From the NCBI GenBank assembly GCA_965116115.1, contig OZ220486.1, positions 3,906,001-3,970,000 of the forward strand: DNA of 64,000 nt, read 5' to 3'. The notes under the pieces were generated by a model that saw only the letters and a program-made list of their open reading frames with translations, was not told the DNA's origin and searched no databases. The DNA comes from JAPOXR01 sp965116115. GTDB taxonomy: Bacteria > Pseudomonadota > Alphaproteobacteria > Rhodobacterales > Rhodobacteraceae. The position numbers and the translations under genes were made by a program. Shown piece by piece: positions 35,653 to 45,637 of this stretch (position 1 is the first letter of the stretch; every line of letters starts with the position of its first letter).

Positions 35653-36705
35653 GTGCGCATGCAGGGACAAAGAGCGATGCAGACGGTCGGCAAGAGGATG
35701 TTCAGAGATTTTCCGGCTCTTGCGGCTGCAATCACGATGCTGCTGCTTGCCGCTGCGGCCGCATCCGCCGAGACATCACCCGAAGAGATTGAAGAAACCC
35801 GCAAGGCTGCCGAACAAGGCGACGCCGTGGCGCAATTCATTCTCGGAGGTATGTACGACCTTGGCGACGGCGTGCCGGAAGACGATGCCGAAGCCTTCCG
35901 ATGGTACCTCATGGCGGCAGAACAGGGATACGCCTCTGCGCAGCTCAACCTCGGCTATATGTACGACTTCGGCCACGGCGTGCCGGAGGATAACGCCGAA
36001 GCCGTGCGATGGTATCGCAAAGCCGCCGAACAGGGCTATGCCAAAGCGCAATCCAACCTCGGCGTTATGTACGACTATGGGGAAGGCCTGCCGGAAGACG
36101 ATGTCGAGGCCGTCCGGTGGTACCGCAAAGCCGCCGAACAGGGCTTCGCCAAAGCGCAGTTCAACCTCGGCAAAATGTACGCTGATGGCGAAGGCGTGCC
36201 GGAAGACGATGTCGAGGCCGTCCGGTGGTACCGCAAAGCCGCCGAACAAGGCGACGCCAGTGCGCAAATCAACCTCGGCAACATGTACCACTTTGGCAAA
36301 GGCGTGCCGACAGACCATGCCGAGGCGGTACGGTGGTACCGCAAAGCCGCAGAGCAGAACGATGCCCTCGCGCAACTCAAACTCGGCGTTATGTACAACT
36401 ACGGCGAAGGCGTGCCGGAAGACGATGCCGAAGCCTTCCGATGGTATCGCAGGGCAGCGGAGCAGGGAAACGCCATTGCGCAGCACCGCATCGCTTTCAG
36501 TTACGCCAAAGGCGAAGGCATTCCAGAGGATTATGTCGAGGCTTACGCATGGGCGAGCATCGCCCGGGCGCAAGGGCAAAGCGAAGCGGATGAAGTCAAG
36601 GACTTCCTTGCCGCACGGATGTCCCGAACCGACATTGCGAAAGCACAGAAGCGGGCACGGGATATCTGGGAGCGGATCATCGAACCGGAGGAAGTGACGA
36701 AATGA
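35653..36705 (+). CDS. Secreted Sel1-repeat (TPR-like) protein
   Basis: 350 residues at most; an ATG at 35677 also fits. A hydrophobic signal segment (ALAAAITMLLLAAAAASAE) is followed by about seven Sel1 repeats of 36 residues (A.AQ..LG.MY..G.GVPEDDAEA.RWYRKAAEQG), residues 52-310. Repeats are very alike at the DNA level, suggesting recent internal amplification. Sel1 proteins act as protein-protein scaffolds, often in envelope stress or host interaction. No partner is evident nearby. Confidence 0.92.
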   Translation: MRMQGQRAMQTVGKRMFRDFPALAAAITMLLLAAAAASAETSPEEIEETRKAAEQGDAVAQFILGGMYDLGDGVPEDDAEAFRWYLMAAEQGYASAQLNLGYMYDFGHGVPEDNAEAVRWYRKAAEQGYAKAQSNLGVMYDYGEGLPEDDVEAVRWYRKAAEQGFAKAQFNLGKMYADGEGVPEDDVEAVRWYRKAAEQGDASAQINLGNMYHFGKGVPTDHAEAVRWYRKAAEQNDALAQLKLGVMYNYGEGVPEDDAEAFRWYRRAAEQGNAIAQHRIAFSYAKGEGIPEDYVEAYAWASIARAQGQSEADEVKDFLAARMSRTDIAKAQKRARDIWERIIEPEEVTK

Positions 36706-36950
36706 CAGTCAGGCAGCGCTTCAGAAACCGGCGCGAAACCCTCAATCTGGTCCGCAAGACATTCAGCCGGGAATGTCCCGGCGGATGTTGAAATAAACAT
36801 GAGACTAAACTACCTTGAACCTCACACCGCCGACATCGGCGCATGGAAGATGCATGCCGTCAGAGCAAATTGTCCAACTCTTAGGAGTCGCTGGAACTTG
36901 GATCGGCGGACTCGGCAGCTTCGCAGCAGCAGGCGTCGCTCTCTATTTGG

Positions 36951-36959
36951 CCGGCCGCG
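36951..36959 (+). repeat. Target-site duplication of the ISKra4-family element (left)
   Basis: CCGGCCGCG, repeated at 38657-38665. Confidence 0.88.
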
Positions 36960-38656
36960 GGGTGCAAGACATTTGATTGTTCATGCCGTCGCAGCCTGCC
37001 GTGTCCGCCAGTCGAGAAAGTCGGTGAACTGATGGTTCATCAGGCAGCATCTCAGGGCCAGCACAGCGTCAGCCCCGGCTTTTGACCAGTGACACCCCGC
37101 CCGCTTCATGCGCACGGCCACGACCTGCTTGCACCCGCTTTCGACCACGCCCGACCCTGACGGCATAGCCCGCCGCCGATACTCGTCATAGCGCATGCGC
37201 CATTGGTTCCCACGATAGTATCGGCAGCATTCCCGCACCGCGGGCCCCGGATGACGCTCCAGCTCAGCGATGACATCACGAACCCGTCCGGCCTGAAGCC
37301 GCGCCTTGAAACGGGCGAACTGACGCCGCCGCTCATCAGCCGGCAGATCCATGTCCTTCAAAGCCGCCGTCAGATACTCCAAGGCATGATGGATATCCAA
37401 GATATAGGTGACCTTCCGGGATGCGAACAAGGCGCAGCAACTTGATACGATCCATCGGGCCGCGTCCGAAATGACGACGAGTTCCCGGGCTTTGTACAGA
37501 CCATACCGGCGCGCGTCCCGATCCAGGCGCTGAACGAAGTCCGAACGCTCACCGTCTCCGGGCGCCGCGGCGCTGTCAATCCGGCAGTTGAATGTCTGAC
37601 AGTCACCGTTCTTGCGGACATCGCCGGTTTTCGGATCGTACCGATCAGCCGTATAGGAAGTCGCTGGCTCAGCCTCCCGCGTCCGGGCGGAGCCGTCCGC
37701 CTGGCGACCCGACCGGCCGGCTGTCTCAGACGCGCGCATCGGAACACCGGTGCCGTCGATCGACAGATACATCCGCTCCGAGGCGGGCGCGCCCTCTGCG
37801 ACCTCCGTGCGCTCAAAGGCTTGAATCTCTTCACCTAATTTGTGTGTCCGGCGGGCCAGCGTGCGCGAGATGACACGGATGCCCGACAGTTCCTGAAGCG
37901 CCCGGGACGCCGAATCAAAACTCCGATCGTGAACCGCCGTCGCTGTCATCCGGGCCATGCCGGGCGTATAGCCGCAGCCAGCCAGCCCCAGCCGCTGATC
38001 CAGCGGATAGCAACCCGTCCGGCATGCGCGGCAACACCAGTAGCGGCGCGATATCGCTGCCGCCCCTGAACGTGTGTCCAATATCTTGGAGCGCCGCCCT
38101 TGCCGGGTCATCAGCTGACCGCATTTCGGACAACGCGGCGCCGGCAACGCCTCGTCCACACGCTCCAGCATCCTCTTCAGCCGCTGCCCTGTTTGCAACT
38201 GCGAATCTTCCCGCAACCGGCATGCTGCATGATCGAGATCCGGCTCCGCCGACATCAAAACCTCATACAAATCCTCATCCCGCACCGCCCCATCAGACGG
38301 CCCGCGGCCCGCGACCGGGCGGGGCGCCGCGCCGCCGTCCGACGATGAACGGATATGCGCCGCCTGCACTTCACCTTCGGCGAGCTGGTAACAGCTGACC
38401 GACCCGTCGGCATTCGACAGAACAACCGATGCCCGCCGTCCGTCCTGAGAATTCAAACCTTTCAGATACGCCGCCGCATCGGGATGACGGATATCCGAAC
38501 CGCATAACTGTTTCGATACCATGATATGATCCTCCGCTCAAAACCTCGTGATACCGAGCACCAGCTTTGTTCCCGCCGTTTCAAACACTCGGCATCCGCT
38601 GAACTTCAGAATACAGACCGAATACAGAAATGCAAACAAATGTATGTCTTACACCC
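36960..38656 (-). mobile_element. ISKra4-family insertion sequence
   Basis: 1,697 bases with short imperfect terminal inverted repeats (GGGTG[C/T]AAGACAT at both ends) and a 9-base target duplication. Encodes a single transposase. Confidence 0.9.
36981..38522 (-). CDS. ISKra4-family transposase
   Basis: 513 residues. An N-terminal zinc-finger region (RCPKCGQLMTRQGRR, CCRACRTGCYPLD) precedes the DDE core. Core residues visible are Asp in YLSIDGTGVPM, Asp in VVISDAARWI with ILDIHHALEYL after it, and Glu in SGSGVVESGCKQVV followed by RMKRAGCHWSKAGADAVLAL. Appears intact. Confidence 0.93.
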   Translation of the reverse strand: MVSKQLCGSDIRHPDAAAYLKGLNSQDGRRASVVLSNADGSVSCYQLAEGEVQAAHIRSSSDGGAAPRPVAGRGPSDGAVRDEDLYEVLMSAEPDLDHAACRLREDSQLQTGQRLKRMLERVDEALPAPRCPKCGQLMTRQGRRSKILDTRSGAAAISRRYWCCRACRTGCYPLDQRLGLAGCGYTPGMARMTATAVHDRSFDSASRALQELSGIRVISRTLARRTHKLGEEIQAFERTEVAEGAPASERMYLSIDGTGVPMRASETAGRSGRQADGSARTREAEPATSYTADRYDPKTGDVRKNGDCQTFNCRIDSAAAPGDGERSDFVQRLDRDARRYGLYKARELVVISDAARWIVSSCCALFASRKVTYILDIHHALEYLTAALKDMDLPADERRRQFARFKARLQAGRVRDVIAELERHPGPAVRECCRYYRGNQWRMRYDEYRRRAMPSGSGVVESGCKQVVAVRMKRAGCHWSKAGADAVLALRCCLMNHQFTDFLDWRTRQAATA

Positions 38657-38665
38657 CCGGCCGCG
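38657..38665 (+). repeat. Target-site duplication of the ISKra4-family element (right)
   Basis: CCGGCCGCG, matching 36951-36959. Confidence 0.88.
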
Positions 38666-39138
38666 CCAGCAAGGTAAGATTGAAATGCTGGGCAGGGCCA
38701 AGAGTTCTGCTTGACGGCCACGGATACAGCAAAGAAATATTTGCAATCCGGGTGACCAATGTCGGCGAGAGGCCTGTTGTGCTTGAAAACATTAAATGGC
38801 GCACCGGCAAGAGGCGAAAAGCGCAACCCGCAGTCCTGCTCTCCAACCATCCGCTATCTGCCCAGTGCCCAAAAACGCTCGGATATGGCGAAACAACTGA
38901 ATTCATTATTCCGTTTAAACTTGAAGATGAATCCGATTTTCTTGCGCATTTCGCCAAACTTGTGGGCCCAAGACAAGGGCGGCCTGCTCGGTCTCTTCGC
39001 ATCAGGATATTCACCTCGGTTGGCCGAGTAACGACGTTGAAGCCGGAAAAGGACTTTCTTGATCGCTTGGAAAGGTTCGCCGAGTCGGCCAATGGCAACA
39101 AGGCAAAGAATCTAGGTTCAGCCGCAACTGATCTTTAG

Positions 39139-39913
39139 GCTGATTCATTCTGTATTCGACTCTGCCCTCCGGTCAATCCACCACGTGCGGGAGACGAGGG
39201 TAAAAAGCTACCGAATCGTCCCTTGCCGGCCACTGATATCGTCAGGCATCGGGCAAACTGACTCCGCACTCAGTAACCAAAGCTATACGCTCAGACTTTA
39301 ACCGGGGGTATATTTTACCGCTGATTTGAATGTCTTTTCCGGCGGACTGTCCTCCGCTGTTTCCGCCTGAAGTCAGCCTCCGGCAGTTCCTAAATCGGAT
39401 TACGCGGCATTACGCCTTCTACAGCCTGCGGCCCTGCCCGACATTCACATCCAATCCGGCGATCTCCGATTCATCAGCACGCTCCGGTTGAAAGAGGCAC
39501 CTTAAAGGGCGGTAAACGCTGATACGCCGACTCCTGCTTTTTCACAGCGACAACGGCTTTCTCCCGATCCACCTGATCCGGAAGCGGTAAGCCGCACTCC
39601 GGCGGCTGCCGGATGCCCGTCAATTCAAAATTGATGGTTAATTTCTAACTCTCGGCGTGCCCCGGGATCGCGAATCCAAGCCGTATACGCCGCCGGCTGT
39701 CGCCGAAAACATGGGTTTTCTGACAGGCGTTGTCTCGTTCAAGCGATACGAACGCCCGCCTGCGCGGGGCGAACGCCAAAGACCGCGCCAGACGTCCGCG
39801 CCCGGCGGGAACAGCGCTTGCACGGCAGCGTATGCGGGAGTAGACTGCCCTCGGAACAGCTTTGAACGCAATGGAAGCGGAAAGGAGACACGCAACCAGG
39901 AGACCCCCCGGTT
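39139..39913. other. Non-coding stretch before the secretion operon
   Basis: No gene, RNA or repeat was recognised on either strand. It must hold the operon promoter, but no convincing -35/-10 pair was identified. Confidence 0.4.
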
Positions 39914-40303
39914 ATGAAACTGTTCCCCGCTTCGGCAGCGCACGCGCAGGGCGCAACGGCTGCCATAGCCGTCCCAGCGTCCGCGGCGTCCGCGCAGGAC
40001 AATCAGAATTTCGGCCAGATCGCGAGCGGCCTCACTTCACAGATCGGAGAATTCGGCGCCCTCGTCGGCGTCATCGCTGCTGTCATCGGCTTGGCCATGC
40101 TGGTCATATCCGGGGTGAAGTTCCGCGCCTACTCGACCAATCCGCAAGACCCCAGCGCCAGCGTATCAGGCGCGGTCGGCTGGCTCTTGGCCGGTGTCGC
40201 GCTGGCGGCCCTGCCGGAGACGCTCGGTGTCGGCGTGACCTCGTTGTTCGGCGACGGCGCGGAAGTCGGCAACCTGTCAGGCAAAGTGCTGTCCGACAAT
40301 TAG
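39914..40303 (+). CDS. Type IVB secretion protein IcmD/DotP-like
   Basis: 129 residues, two membrane helices (ALVGVIAAVIGLAMLVISGV and GAVGWLLAGVALAALPETLG). The segment KFRAYSTNPQDPSASVSGAV between them and the ending LGVGVTSLFG parallel IcmD (KFKAHKDNP...). First gene of the operon, ten bases before the DotN-like gene, the same icmD-icmJ-icmB order as in Legionella. Confidence 0.72.
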   Translation: MKLFPASAAHAQGATAAIAVPASAASAQDNQNFGQIASGLTSQIGEFGALVGVIAAVIGLAMLVISGVKFRAYSTNPQDPSASVSGAVGWLLAGVALAALPETLGVGVTSLFGDGAEVGNLSGKVLSDN

Positions 40304-40313
40304 GGCGCCGGCA

Positions 40314-41033
40314 ATGCTGTTTCCCGATCCCGTGAACGCTGCCGTTCCGCTCTGCCTGCACGCCGAGCGCGCATGGACTCATCGCCGGGCGGTAAGCGAC
40401 GCGCTGCGACGCGGCCGGCAGCGCTGCCATGACTGCGGCACCGCGGTACCCGGCTGGATGGAAATCCACCACCTGGACGACGACCACGGAAACTGGGCCG
40501 CCGGCAATCTCGTTCCGATTTGCCAGTTCTGCCACCTCGCGCGCCATCCGGCTCAGCCGGGGCTGGCGGAAATGGATCCGCTGCGGGTGATCTGGTGGCC
40601 GGAACTGACGCAGAGGGCCGTCTGCTCCATGGCTTGGGCATCCGCTTGGCTGCTGACGATCTGCGCCGATGCCAGCGCCGCCGGCGTTATTGACGCGCGC
40701 ACCGCCGCATTGGAGTGTCTGCGCGACCAGATCATTGTCGAACTGAACCGCCGGCTTCAGGCCGCCGAACGCGTCATCGGCACCGCCTCCCCCGCGGCCA
40801 TGCTCAATGTCGCGGTCCGCCGCGCCGGCGAACCGGAGAGCTGGCATCATCTGCGTTGGTGGCCGGAAGCCGGAAGCGACATCAACGGCGATCTCATACG
40901 CTGGCTTCCGGGGACGGGCCTGTCCGCGGTCCCGGTTTCCAGCGCCGCGGCCTGTCTTGCCGCCGCGCCGGAAAAAGACGGACCGCTTGAACAGGCCGGA
41001 CGGGTTCTGGCAGCGGCCGCGGCGGGGGCCTGA
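40314..41033 (+). CDS. Type IVB secretion protein IcmJ/DotN-like (HNH-type zinc protein)
   Basis: 239 residues. The zinc site is clear: RCHDCG (near 39), MEIHHLDDDHGNW, and CQFCHLARH (near 71). DotN is a zinc protein with an HNH-like fold that serves in the coupling complex rather than as a nuclease. Position between IcmD-like and IcmB genes supports the call. Confidence 0.75.
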   Translation: MLFPDPVNAAVPLCLHAERAWTHRRAVSDALRRGRQRCHDCGTAVPGWMEIHHLDDDHGNWAAGNLVPICQFCHLARHPAQPGLAEMDPLRVIWWPELTQRAVCSMAWASAWLLTICADASAAGVIDARTAALECLRDQIIVELNRRLQAAERVIGTASPAAMLNVAVRRAGEPESWHHLRWWPEAGSDINGDLIRWLPGTGLSAVPVSSAAACLAAAPEKDGPLEQAGRVLAAAAAGA

Positions 41034-41035
41034 GC

Positions 41036-44020
41036 GTGCTCTACGAAATTCAGGGCGCCGCCGCGGCAGCGGCCAACGCGCTGCTGCGCGGGTCGCTTGA
41101 CCAGTATGTCGATCTGGAAGGGGCGGACAGCGAACACGCCCTGTACACATCCGGCGGATCCCTGATCAGCTTGTTCGAATGGCGCGGCGTGCGCAGCATG
41201 ATGGATGCAGAAGAAATGTCGGAGGCCGCCGGCCGACTGCGCGAGCGGCTGGCGGGTTGGCTGGAAAATCCCGGCCGCGCCCTGCAGATCGTCTATGCCC
41301 GCGACCCTCTCGGCGCGGCCCGGCAAGTCCAGGCAGCGACGGCAACCGTCGAGGCGCAGATGCGCGCGCAGCGCCTGGATCTGCTGGACGTGATCGCCGG
41401 CCGGCGCCGCGAGCTGGCCGCTTCCGGAGCCGCGGAAACCGTTCTGATCGCGCTCTACACGCATCCCTCGGCCCTCGACGCCGGATCGCGCGCGCAGGCG
41501 AGAGCGGCTCTGCGGGCAGGCCTGGCCGGTATTCCGCCGGTCCGCGATGCCCAGGTTCCGGGACGGGTCGCCGATCAGTTGAGGCAGATCCACAACGCCT
41601 TGGCGGAATCGCTGCCGGGCGACTTCCGCCGGGCCGGGCAGGAAATACGTCTGATGCCAGCCGCTGAAGCCGCCGAAGCGGTCTCCGCGGCGATCGCGCC
41701 GTCTGCCGACGGCATACGTCCGCGTCTGGCCGGCCGCCGGCCTGCCGGCCAGCCGATTCGGACATTCCGGACTCCGGACACGCGCGCCGGACTGACGGGA
41801 GCCGACTATTCAGCGCTCGGCGCCGAGCGGCTCAGCTGGCAACTGCTGCGCGATCATGCCGAACTGCTGGACGGCGGAATCGTCCGCATCGGCAACACCA
41901 TCGCCCTGCCTTTTGACTTGGCGGCGGTTCCTGAGACGCTGACCCCGCACAGCCGGCTGATCGCTTCCATCGCTGATAGCGACGAGCCGTTGCGCTGGCG
42001 GATCAGCTTCCTTCTGGAGAGCGGGGGCTGGGCCGGAACGGCTTTCAAGCGGCTGTACGCGATATTTTTCGCTTTTCTGAACCGCACGCACAACACGCGC
42101 ATCCGCGACGCCTTTCAGGAACTGGAATCGCTGGACGGCGCCGAAGAAACTCTGGTCCGCCTCAGGGTCTGCGCCGCATGCTGGGACGAGACGGGTTCGG
42201 AGGATCGGTTACGACGGTCCGTATCCCGATTGCGGCAGGCCGTCGAACGCTGGGGAAACGCCCGTACCGACGCGTTGGCCGGCGATCCCGTCGCCTGCTA
42301 TTTCGGTTCGGCGCCGGGGGCCGGATCGGCCCCGACGGCCCCGGCCGCGACCGCGCCCCTGACCGACGCCCTCGCGCTGCTGCCGCTGAACCGGCCTTGC
42401 TCGCCCTGGGACTCCGGACCGCTGCCGCTGGCTGCCGATTACGGCAGACTCTGGCCCTACAGGCCGGGATCAGCGCTGCAGGACAGCTGGTGCGATTTGA
42501 TTTCCGGCTCTCCCGGCACCGGCAAGTCGATGCTCCTGAATGCGATGAACGCGGCCGCTTTCCTGACAGGCGCGGGGCGCGACGACCCGCGGCCTCTGCT
42601 GGGAATCATCGACATCGGCGCCGGTTCCGCCGGTCTGGCAGGCATGATCCGTGAAGCACTGCCGGCGGAACGGCGCCCGGAAGCCGTCATCGCACGGTTG
42701 CGCAACGCCGCCGATTACGCGGTGAACATATTCGATACTCCAACCGGCTGCCGCCGACCGACCGCACTGGGCCGCACATTCCTGGTGAATTTTGTTCGCC
42801 TGTTGCTGGATGACGGCTCAAGCGGGATCGGCGGCTTGATCGGCCTGGCCGTCGACCAGGCTTTCGCCGCCGTCAACGACGCTGCTCAGCCGAAGCGCTG
42901 GAACGCCGGCCAGATCCCGGAAGTTGACCGGCAGTTGGCCGAAACCGGCTGGCAGGGCGACGAGCGCGCCACCTGGTGGGAGTGCGTCGACACGCTGTCC
43001 GACGCCGGTCGCTGGGATGCGGCCGCCTCCGCGCAGCGGCTGGCCGTGCCTGTGATGGCCGATCTGGCCGCGGCGGCGGCGGAACCCAGGATCGCCGACA
43101 TCTACAGCGGGATGAAGCTGAAATCGGGCGAACCGGCATTGGCCGGACTGCGCCGCGTGGTCGCCGAAGCGGTTTCCGACTGGCCTCTGCTGGCGCATCC
43201 CACGGCCTTCGACATGGGCGGCGCGACGCTGCGCGCCATTGATCTTCAGGATGTCACCTCACGCAGCTCCGAACGGCTCGCTCAACGGAACGCGGCCCTG
43301 ATGTACATGCTGGCGAGGCATGTCTGCACGCAAGAATTCTATCTGGCGCCGGAGGATGTCCCGGGGCTCAGACTGCGCGACTCGCAGCATCAGCGAATGA
43401 CGCGGCTCGCCGGCCTTGCCCGGCGGACGCCGAAGCGGCTCAGCATCGACGAGTTTCACCGCGTCGGCGGACTCCCCGGCATCATCGACCAGATCGAAAC
43501 CGATGTCAGGGAGGGCCGGAAGCACAATGTCCAGATCGCCTTGGCATCGCAGATGCTCTCCGATTTCGGGCCGCGGCTGACCGGGCTGGCGTCCGGAATC
43601 TGGATGTGCGGCGCCTCGGCGCCTGAAATCCGGCTGGCGCGGGAGGAGCTGAATCTGGATTCCGCCGGCTGCCATGCGCTGCGCCGCCGCCTGACCGGTC
43701 CCGGCCCGGCCGGCGCGCCGGTTTTCGCCGCCCTGACCGTGAAGGGCGGAAATGTCCGTCAACTGCTGACGCACCGGCTGGGCGCCGGCGAGCTCTGGGC
43801 CTATTCCACCACGGCCGAAGACGTCGCCCTCCGGGACGAGTTGACCGCTTTGCTGGGGCCGGCCGCGGCGCGTCATGCGCTGGCGGCTGCTTGGCCGGCC
43901 GGCACGGCGCGCAAAGAGATACAGCGCCGCGCTGAACTTGCGGCGGCGCGCGGCGATGCCGGTCAAACGATCTCTGAAATGGCGGCTGAGATTGCCGCCC
44001 GATGGCGGGCCGCGGCATGA
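41036..44020 (+). CDS. Type IVB secretion ATPase IcmB/DotO
   Basis: 994 residues from a GTG. Walker A GSPGTGKSM near residue 491, Walker B-like RLSIDEFHRVGG near 800 and the sensor-like IALASQMLSDFGPRLTGLAS near 838 define the VirB4-related ATPase. IcmB/DotO is a cytoplasmic energy-providing ATPase of the apparatus. It overlaps the DotM gene. Confidence 0.9.
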   Translation: MLYEIQGAAAAAANALLRGSLDQYVDLEGADSEHALYTSGGSLISLFEWRGVRSMMDAEEMSEAAGRLRERLAGWLENPGRALQIVYARDPLGAARQVQAATATVEAQMRAQRLDLLDVIAGRRRELAASGAAETVLIALYTHPSALDAGSRAQARAALRAGLAGIPPVRDAQVPGRVADQLRQIHNALAESLPGDFRRAGQEIRLMPAAEAAEAVSAAIAPSADGIRPRLAGRRPAGQPIRTFRTPDTRAGLTGADYSALGAERLSWQLLRDHAELLDGGIVRIGNTIALPFDLAAVPETLTPHSRLIASIADSDEPLRWRISFLLESGGWAGTAFKRLYAIFFAFLNRTHNTRIRDAFQELESLDGAEETLVRLRVCAACWDETGSEDRLRRSVSRLRQAVERWGNARTDALAGDPVACYFGSAPGAGSAPTAPAATAPLTDALALLPLNRPCSPWDSGPLPLAADYGRLWPYRPGSALQDSWCDLISGSPGTGKSMLLNAMNAAAFLTGAGRDDPRPLLGIIDIGAGSAGLAGMIREALPAERRPEAVIARLRNAADYAVNIFDTPTGCRRPTALGRTFLVNFVRLLLDDGSSGIGGLIGLAVDQAFAAVNDAAQPKRWNAGQIPEVDRQLAETGWQGDERATWWECVDTLSDAGRWDAAASAQRLAVPVMADLAAAAAEPRIADIYSGMKLKSGEPALAGLRRVVAEAVSDWPLLAHPTAFDMGGATLRAIDLQDVTSRSSERLAQRNAALMYMLARHVCTQEFYLAPEDVPGLRLRDSQHQRMTRLAGLARRTPKRLSIDEFHRVGGLPGIIDQIETDVREGRKHNVQIALASQMLSDFGPRLTGLASGIWMCGASAPEIRLAREELNLDSAGCHALRRRLTGPGPAGAPVFAALTVKGGNVRQLLTHRLGAGELWAYSTTAEDVALRDELTALLGPAAARHALAAAWPAGTARKEIQRRAELAAARGDAGQTISEMAAEIAARWRAAA

Positions 44021-45348
44021 ACCGGGACAGCGGCAGCATGGACGGCCCGCTCCTGACGGCGGCAATCGCCGCCGCGGCGGGCGGCATCTGGTATCTGGCC
44101 GGCGACTGGCTGGTCCTGCTGGCCTCCGCCGCGTCCGCCGCTGTTTCCCTGCCGGCGGCATGGACCGCTGATCTGCTGGCGCCCCGGCAGGCGCCGTTGC
44201 TGTCGGACTGGCTGCTCGAGCCGTCACGCATCGCCCGCGACGCTTTTTTCGGGGCCGGATCGACGGAGGACATACTGGCCAGGGCGGCGGCCATCTGCAC
44301 CGCCGGCGGGCGCAACGCGGCGCTGCCGCTCGCCGTCTTCTGCGCCGCCGCCGCGGCCGGCGCGCTGGGCTGTCGCCCTGACAAGGCCTGCCGCCGCCGC
44401 CATGATCTCGATTCCATGATCGCGGAACAGGCTGAGGTCTGGCCTGCCGCCGAGCGGCCGCTGCGTGTCGATCCGTCACGTGACGGAGAGCCCGAGACCG
44501 GCGCGCCGCCGGAAGCGCTGCGCGAACGGGCAGCGGCGCTGCAGGCGGCGATTTCAGTCGCGCATCCGCAGCTGCCGGCCACCGGTTCTCTGCTGCTGCC
44601 GGAGCAGCCGGGACCGGCGGAATCGCCCCCGCCGCTCGGCCGCGCCCTCAAACCCGACGAATGGGTCGATGCGCGGATGCTGCGGAGCGGCGGCGATGCG
44701 GTCTCAGTCGCGTCGGCGGAGGCTGCCCTGGCCGGGCAGTTGAGCCGCCGCTGGACGGGAACGGCGGCGCTGCCGGCGCATGAACAGGCGTTCTGCGCCT
44801 GTCTGGGGCAGTTTTCCCTGCACGGTCCGGAGCGGGCGGGCAAGTTGATCGACAGACTGTCGCGAGCCTTCGCCGGCTGCCGCCGTCCCGGCGACTGCGC
44901 CGCCGCGCTGGAGCGCGAACCTTCCTTGGCTGACGTGACCGCCTCCGCCCTGGCCGATGCCGATGACCGCCTCATGAAGCTGGCGCGCGGGCACTGGTGG
45001 GTGGAGACGGCGCTGGTCGAAATATGGCGCAGCGGCCGCCGAGACGGCGGCGTGCTGGCGCCGGCGCGTTTTCTCTGGATGAAGCCGGAAAACCGCGCTG
45101 TCTGGTATGCGATCCAGACCCTCGGCGGCAACCCGGCGGTCGAAGCCGCCGGCATCCGGGCACATCATCTGGCCGAGCTGCAGTACGGCTTCGCCTGTCC
45201 GGCGCAACATGTTCTGCACGCGGCGCGGGCCTTGGTGGAGATCTATCTCGATAGCGCGCCGGAACGGCTGGCGCATCGCCGCGAGCAAAACGAACTGCGG
45301 AATATCAGTCTGGCCGAACGGCTGGATCAGTCCGCCGCCGGAGCCTGA
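44017..45348 (+). CDS. Type IVB secretion coupling-complex protein DotM/IcmP-like
   Basis: 443 residues from the ATG at 44017 (ATGA overlap with IcmB). Two N-terminal membrane helices (LLTAAIAAAAGGIWYLAGDW and a second near 30-45) and a DotM soluble domain: LKPDEWVDARMLRSGGDAVS, RRWTGTAALPAHEQAF, and APARFLWMKPENRAVWYAIQ. DotM links the coupling ATPase DotL to the channel and, in Legionella, binds substrates. Confidence 0.8.
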   Translation: MNRDSGSMDGPLLTAAIAAAAGGIWYLAGDWLVLLASAASAAVSLPAAWTADLLAPRQAPLLSDWLLEPSRIARDAFFGAGSTEDILARAAAICTAGGRNAALPLAVFCAAAAAGALGCRPDKACRRRHDLDSMIAEQAEVWPAAERPLRVDPSRDGEPETGAPPEALRERAAALQAAISVAHPQLPATGSLLLPEQPGPAESPPPLGRALKPDEWVDARMLRSGGDAVSVASAEAALAGQLSRRWTGTAALPAHEQAFCACLGQFSLHGPERAGKLIDRLSRAFAGCRRPGDCAAALEREPSLADVTASALADADDRLMKLARGHWWVETALVEIWRSGRRDGGVLAPARFLWMKPENRAVWYAIQTLGGNPAVEAAGIRAHHLAELQYGFACPAQHVLHAARALVEIYLDSAPERLAHRREQNELRNISLAERLDQSAAGA

Positions 45349-45349
45349 G

Positions 45350-45637
45350 ATGCGCAATCCTCCGGAACAGTGGTCGGCGGACGAGATAGACATTCTGGCC
45401 GACAGCTGGGCGAAAGGCATGGATATGTGCGTGATCGCGCAGCGTCTCGGACGCACCCGGGACAGCGTCCGCGGCGCCATCGCCCGCCACAGGCTGGGAC
45501 GGCGCGGCGGCGCCCGCGCCCGCCGCTGCATGACCTGCCTGAAACTGTTCCAGCCGGATCACCGCTTCAACCGCATCTGCCCGCGCTGCAAACAGTCGGA
45601 CGAGTGGCGATCGGGAAGCGACCTGAGGCAGCTATGA
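45350..45637 (+). CDS. Small GcrA-like HTH protein with C-terminal zinc ribbon
   Basis: 95 residues. The N-terminus is a GcrA/SANT-like helix-turn-helix (WSADEIDILADSWAKGMDMC, VIAQRLGRTRDSVRGAIARH). The C-terminus has two CxxC pairs (RRCMTCLKLF and ICPRCKQSDEW). GcrA-type proteins regulate transcription with sigma factor contact. Its position inside the secretion operon suggests control of conjugation or replication. Not a standard Dot/Icm component. Confidence 0.65.
   Translation: MRNPPEQWSADEIDILADSWAKGMDMCVIAQRLGRTRDSVRGAIARHRLGRRGGARARRCMTCLKLFQPDHRFNRICPRCKQSDEWRSGSDLRQL

Larger units (their letters stand above)
36854..39138 (+). pseudogene. Small membrane-anchored protein gene split by an ISKra4 element
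   Basis: Exon-like halves 36854-36959 and 38666-39138 join in frame when the IS and one copy of the 9-base duplication are removed, giving 192 residues. The N-terminus is one membrane helix (LLGVAGTWIGGLGSFAAAGV, ALYLAGR), followed directly by SKVRLKCWAGPRVLL and IRVTNVGERPVVLENIKW. Proteins with a GVAGTWxxGLGTFxAVxVxLYLAR start and this NVGERP domain are a widespread family of unknown function. Here the gene is freshly interrupted. Confidence 0.85.
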
